64,000 nt of DNA. Origin: an uncultured Caulobacterales bacterium (GTDB lineage Bacteria; Pseudomonadota; Alphaproteobacteria; Caulobacterales; Caulobacteraceae). Below the pieces are notes generated by a model. The model did not search any database. It was not told the origin of the DNA and worked only from the letters and a program-made list of their open reading frames with translations. Shown one piece after another: positions 63,917 through 64,000 of this stretch. The stretch is taken from positions 56,575 through 120,574 of the forward strand of contig CAIMFV010000022.1 of assembly GCA_903840435.1 (NCBI GenBank). Direction: 5' to 3'. Within the stretch, counting starts at the first letter, position 1, and each line of letters opens with the position of its first letter. Position numbers and translations under genes: made by a program.

Positions 63917-64000
63917 GGGCGCACCCTACACCAATTTGGCCCGGAGCGTGTGCGTCGGGACCGAAGGGGTGAATGAATTTTCAACCGGTGTCTCTAGGAA

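Overview
The window is GC-rich DNA from a phototrophic alphaproteobacterium, either an aerobic anoxygenic phototroph or a purple non-sulfur bacterium. The evidence is a photosynthesis gene cluster (bacteriochlorophyll bch, carotenoid crt, reaction-centre/LH1 puf genes), a separate puc operon for LH2, and alphaproteobacterial housekeeping genes around them. I cannot name the genus from sequence alone.

Region 1 (1-23.4 kb) is one arm of the photosynthesis cluster. On the minus strand, bchG overlaps the start of a PucC-type transporter that runs off the left edge. Divergent from it is a tightly overlapping operon bchI-bchD-bchO-crtI-crtB plus a small membrane-protein gene. Then come crtC and crtD on the minus strand, and crtE-crtF-bchC-dxs-bchX-bchY-bchZ-(small ORF)-pufB-pufA-pufL-pufM-bciB on the plus strand. 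Together they encode Mg-chelatase subunits, chlorophyllide reductase, BChl synthase, spirilloxanthin-type carotenoid enzymes, an isoprenoid precursor enzyme, LH1, the reaction-centre L and M subunits, and a divinyl reductase. No pufC and no crtA are present. bchH, bchN, bchB, bchL, bchF, bchM, bchP and puhA must lie elsewhere.

Region 2 (23.4-48.7 kb) is mainly housekeeping: a DUF1289 protein, an aspartic protease, two malyl-CoA-lyase-like enzymes, xerD, aroK-aroB, a CDF transporter, tRNA-Gly(CCC), alkB, an M1 aminopeptidase, an esterase, an MscS channel, dCTP deaminase, glutamate-cysteine ligase, rsmE, an amidase, VOC, CMD and thioesterase proteins, a BI-1 protein and thpR. A small patch at 45.1-46.4 kb looks like accessory DNA, with an unrecognised three-helix membrane protein and a decayed antitoxin.

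Region 3 (48.7-51.8 kb) is the minus-strand puc operon pucB-pucA-pucC-(199-aa repeat protein). It has an unusually long LH2 alpha tail and a long leader.

Region 4 (51.8-64 kb) carries an LpxL-type acyltransferase, an SDR gene divergent from a GMC oxidoreductase/enolase-superfamily/aldehyde dehydrogenase/MFS catabolic operon, a cheY-cheR pair, terC and priA.

Five photosynthesis promoters (bchG/bchI, crtD/crtE, bchC, bchX, puc) carry paired TGT-N12-ACA motifs, always 8 bp apart. This is the known binding pattern of the repressor PpsR/CrtJ and ties the two pigment loci, 26 kb apart, into one regulon.
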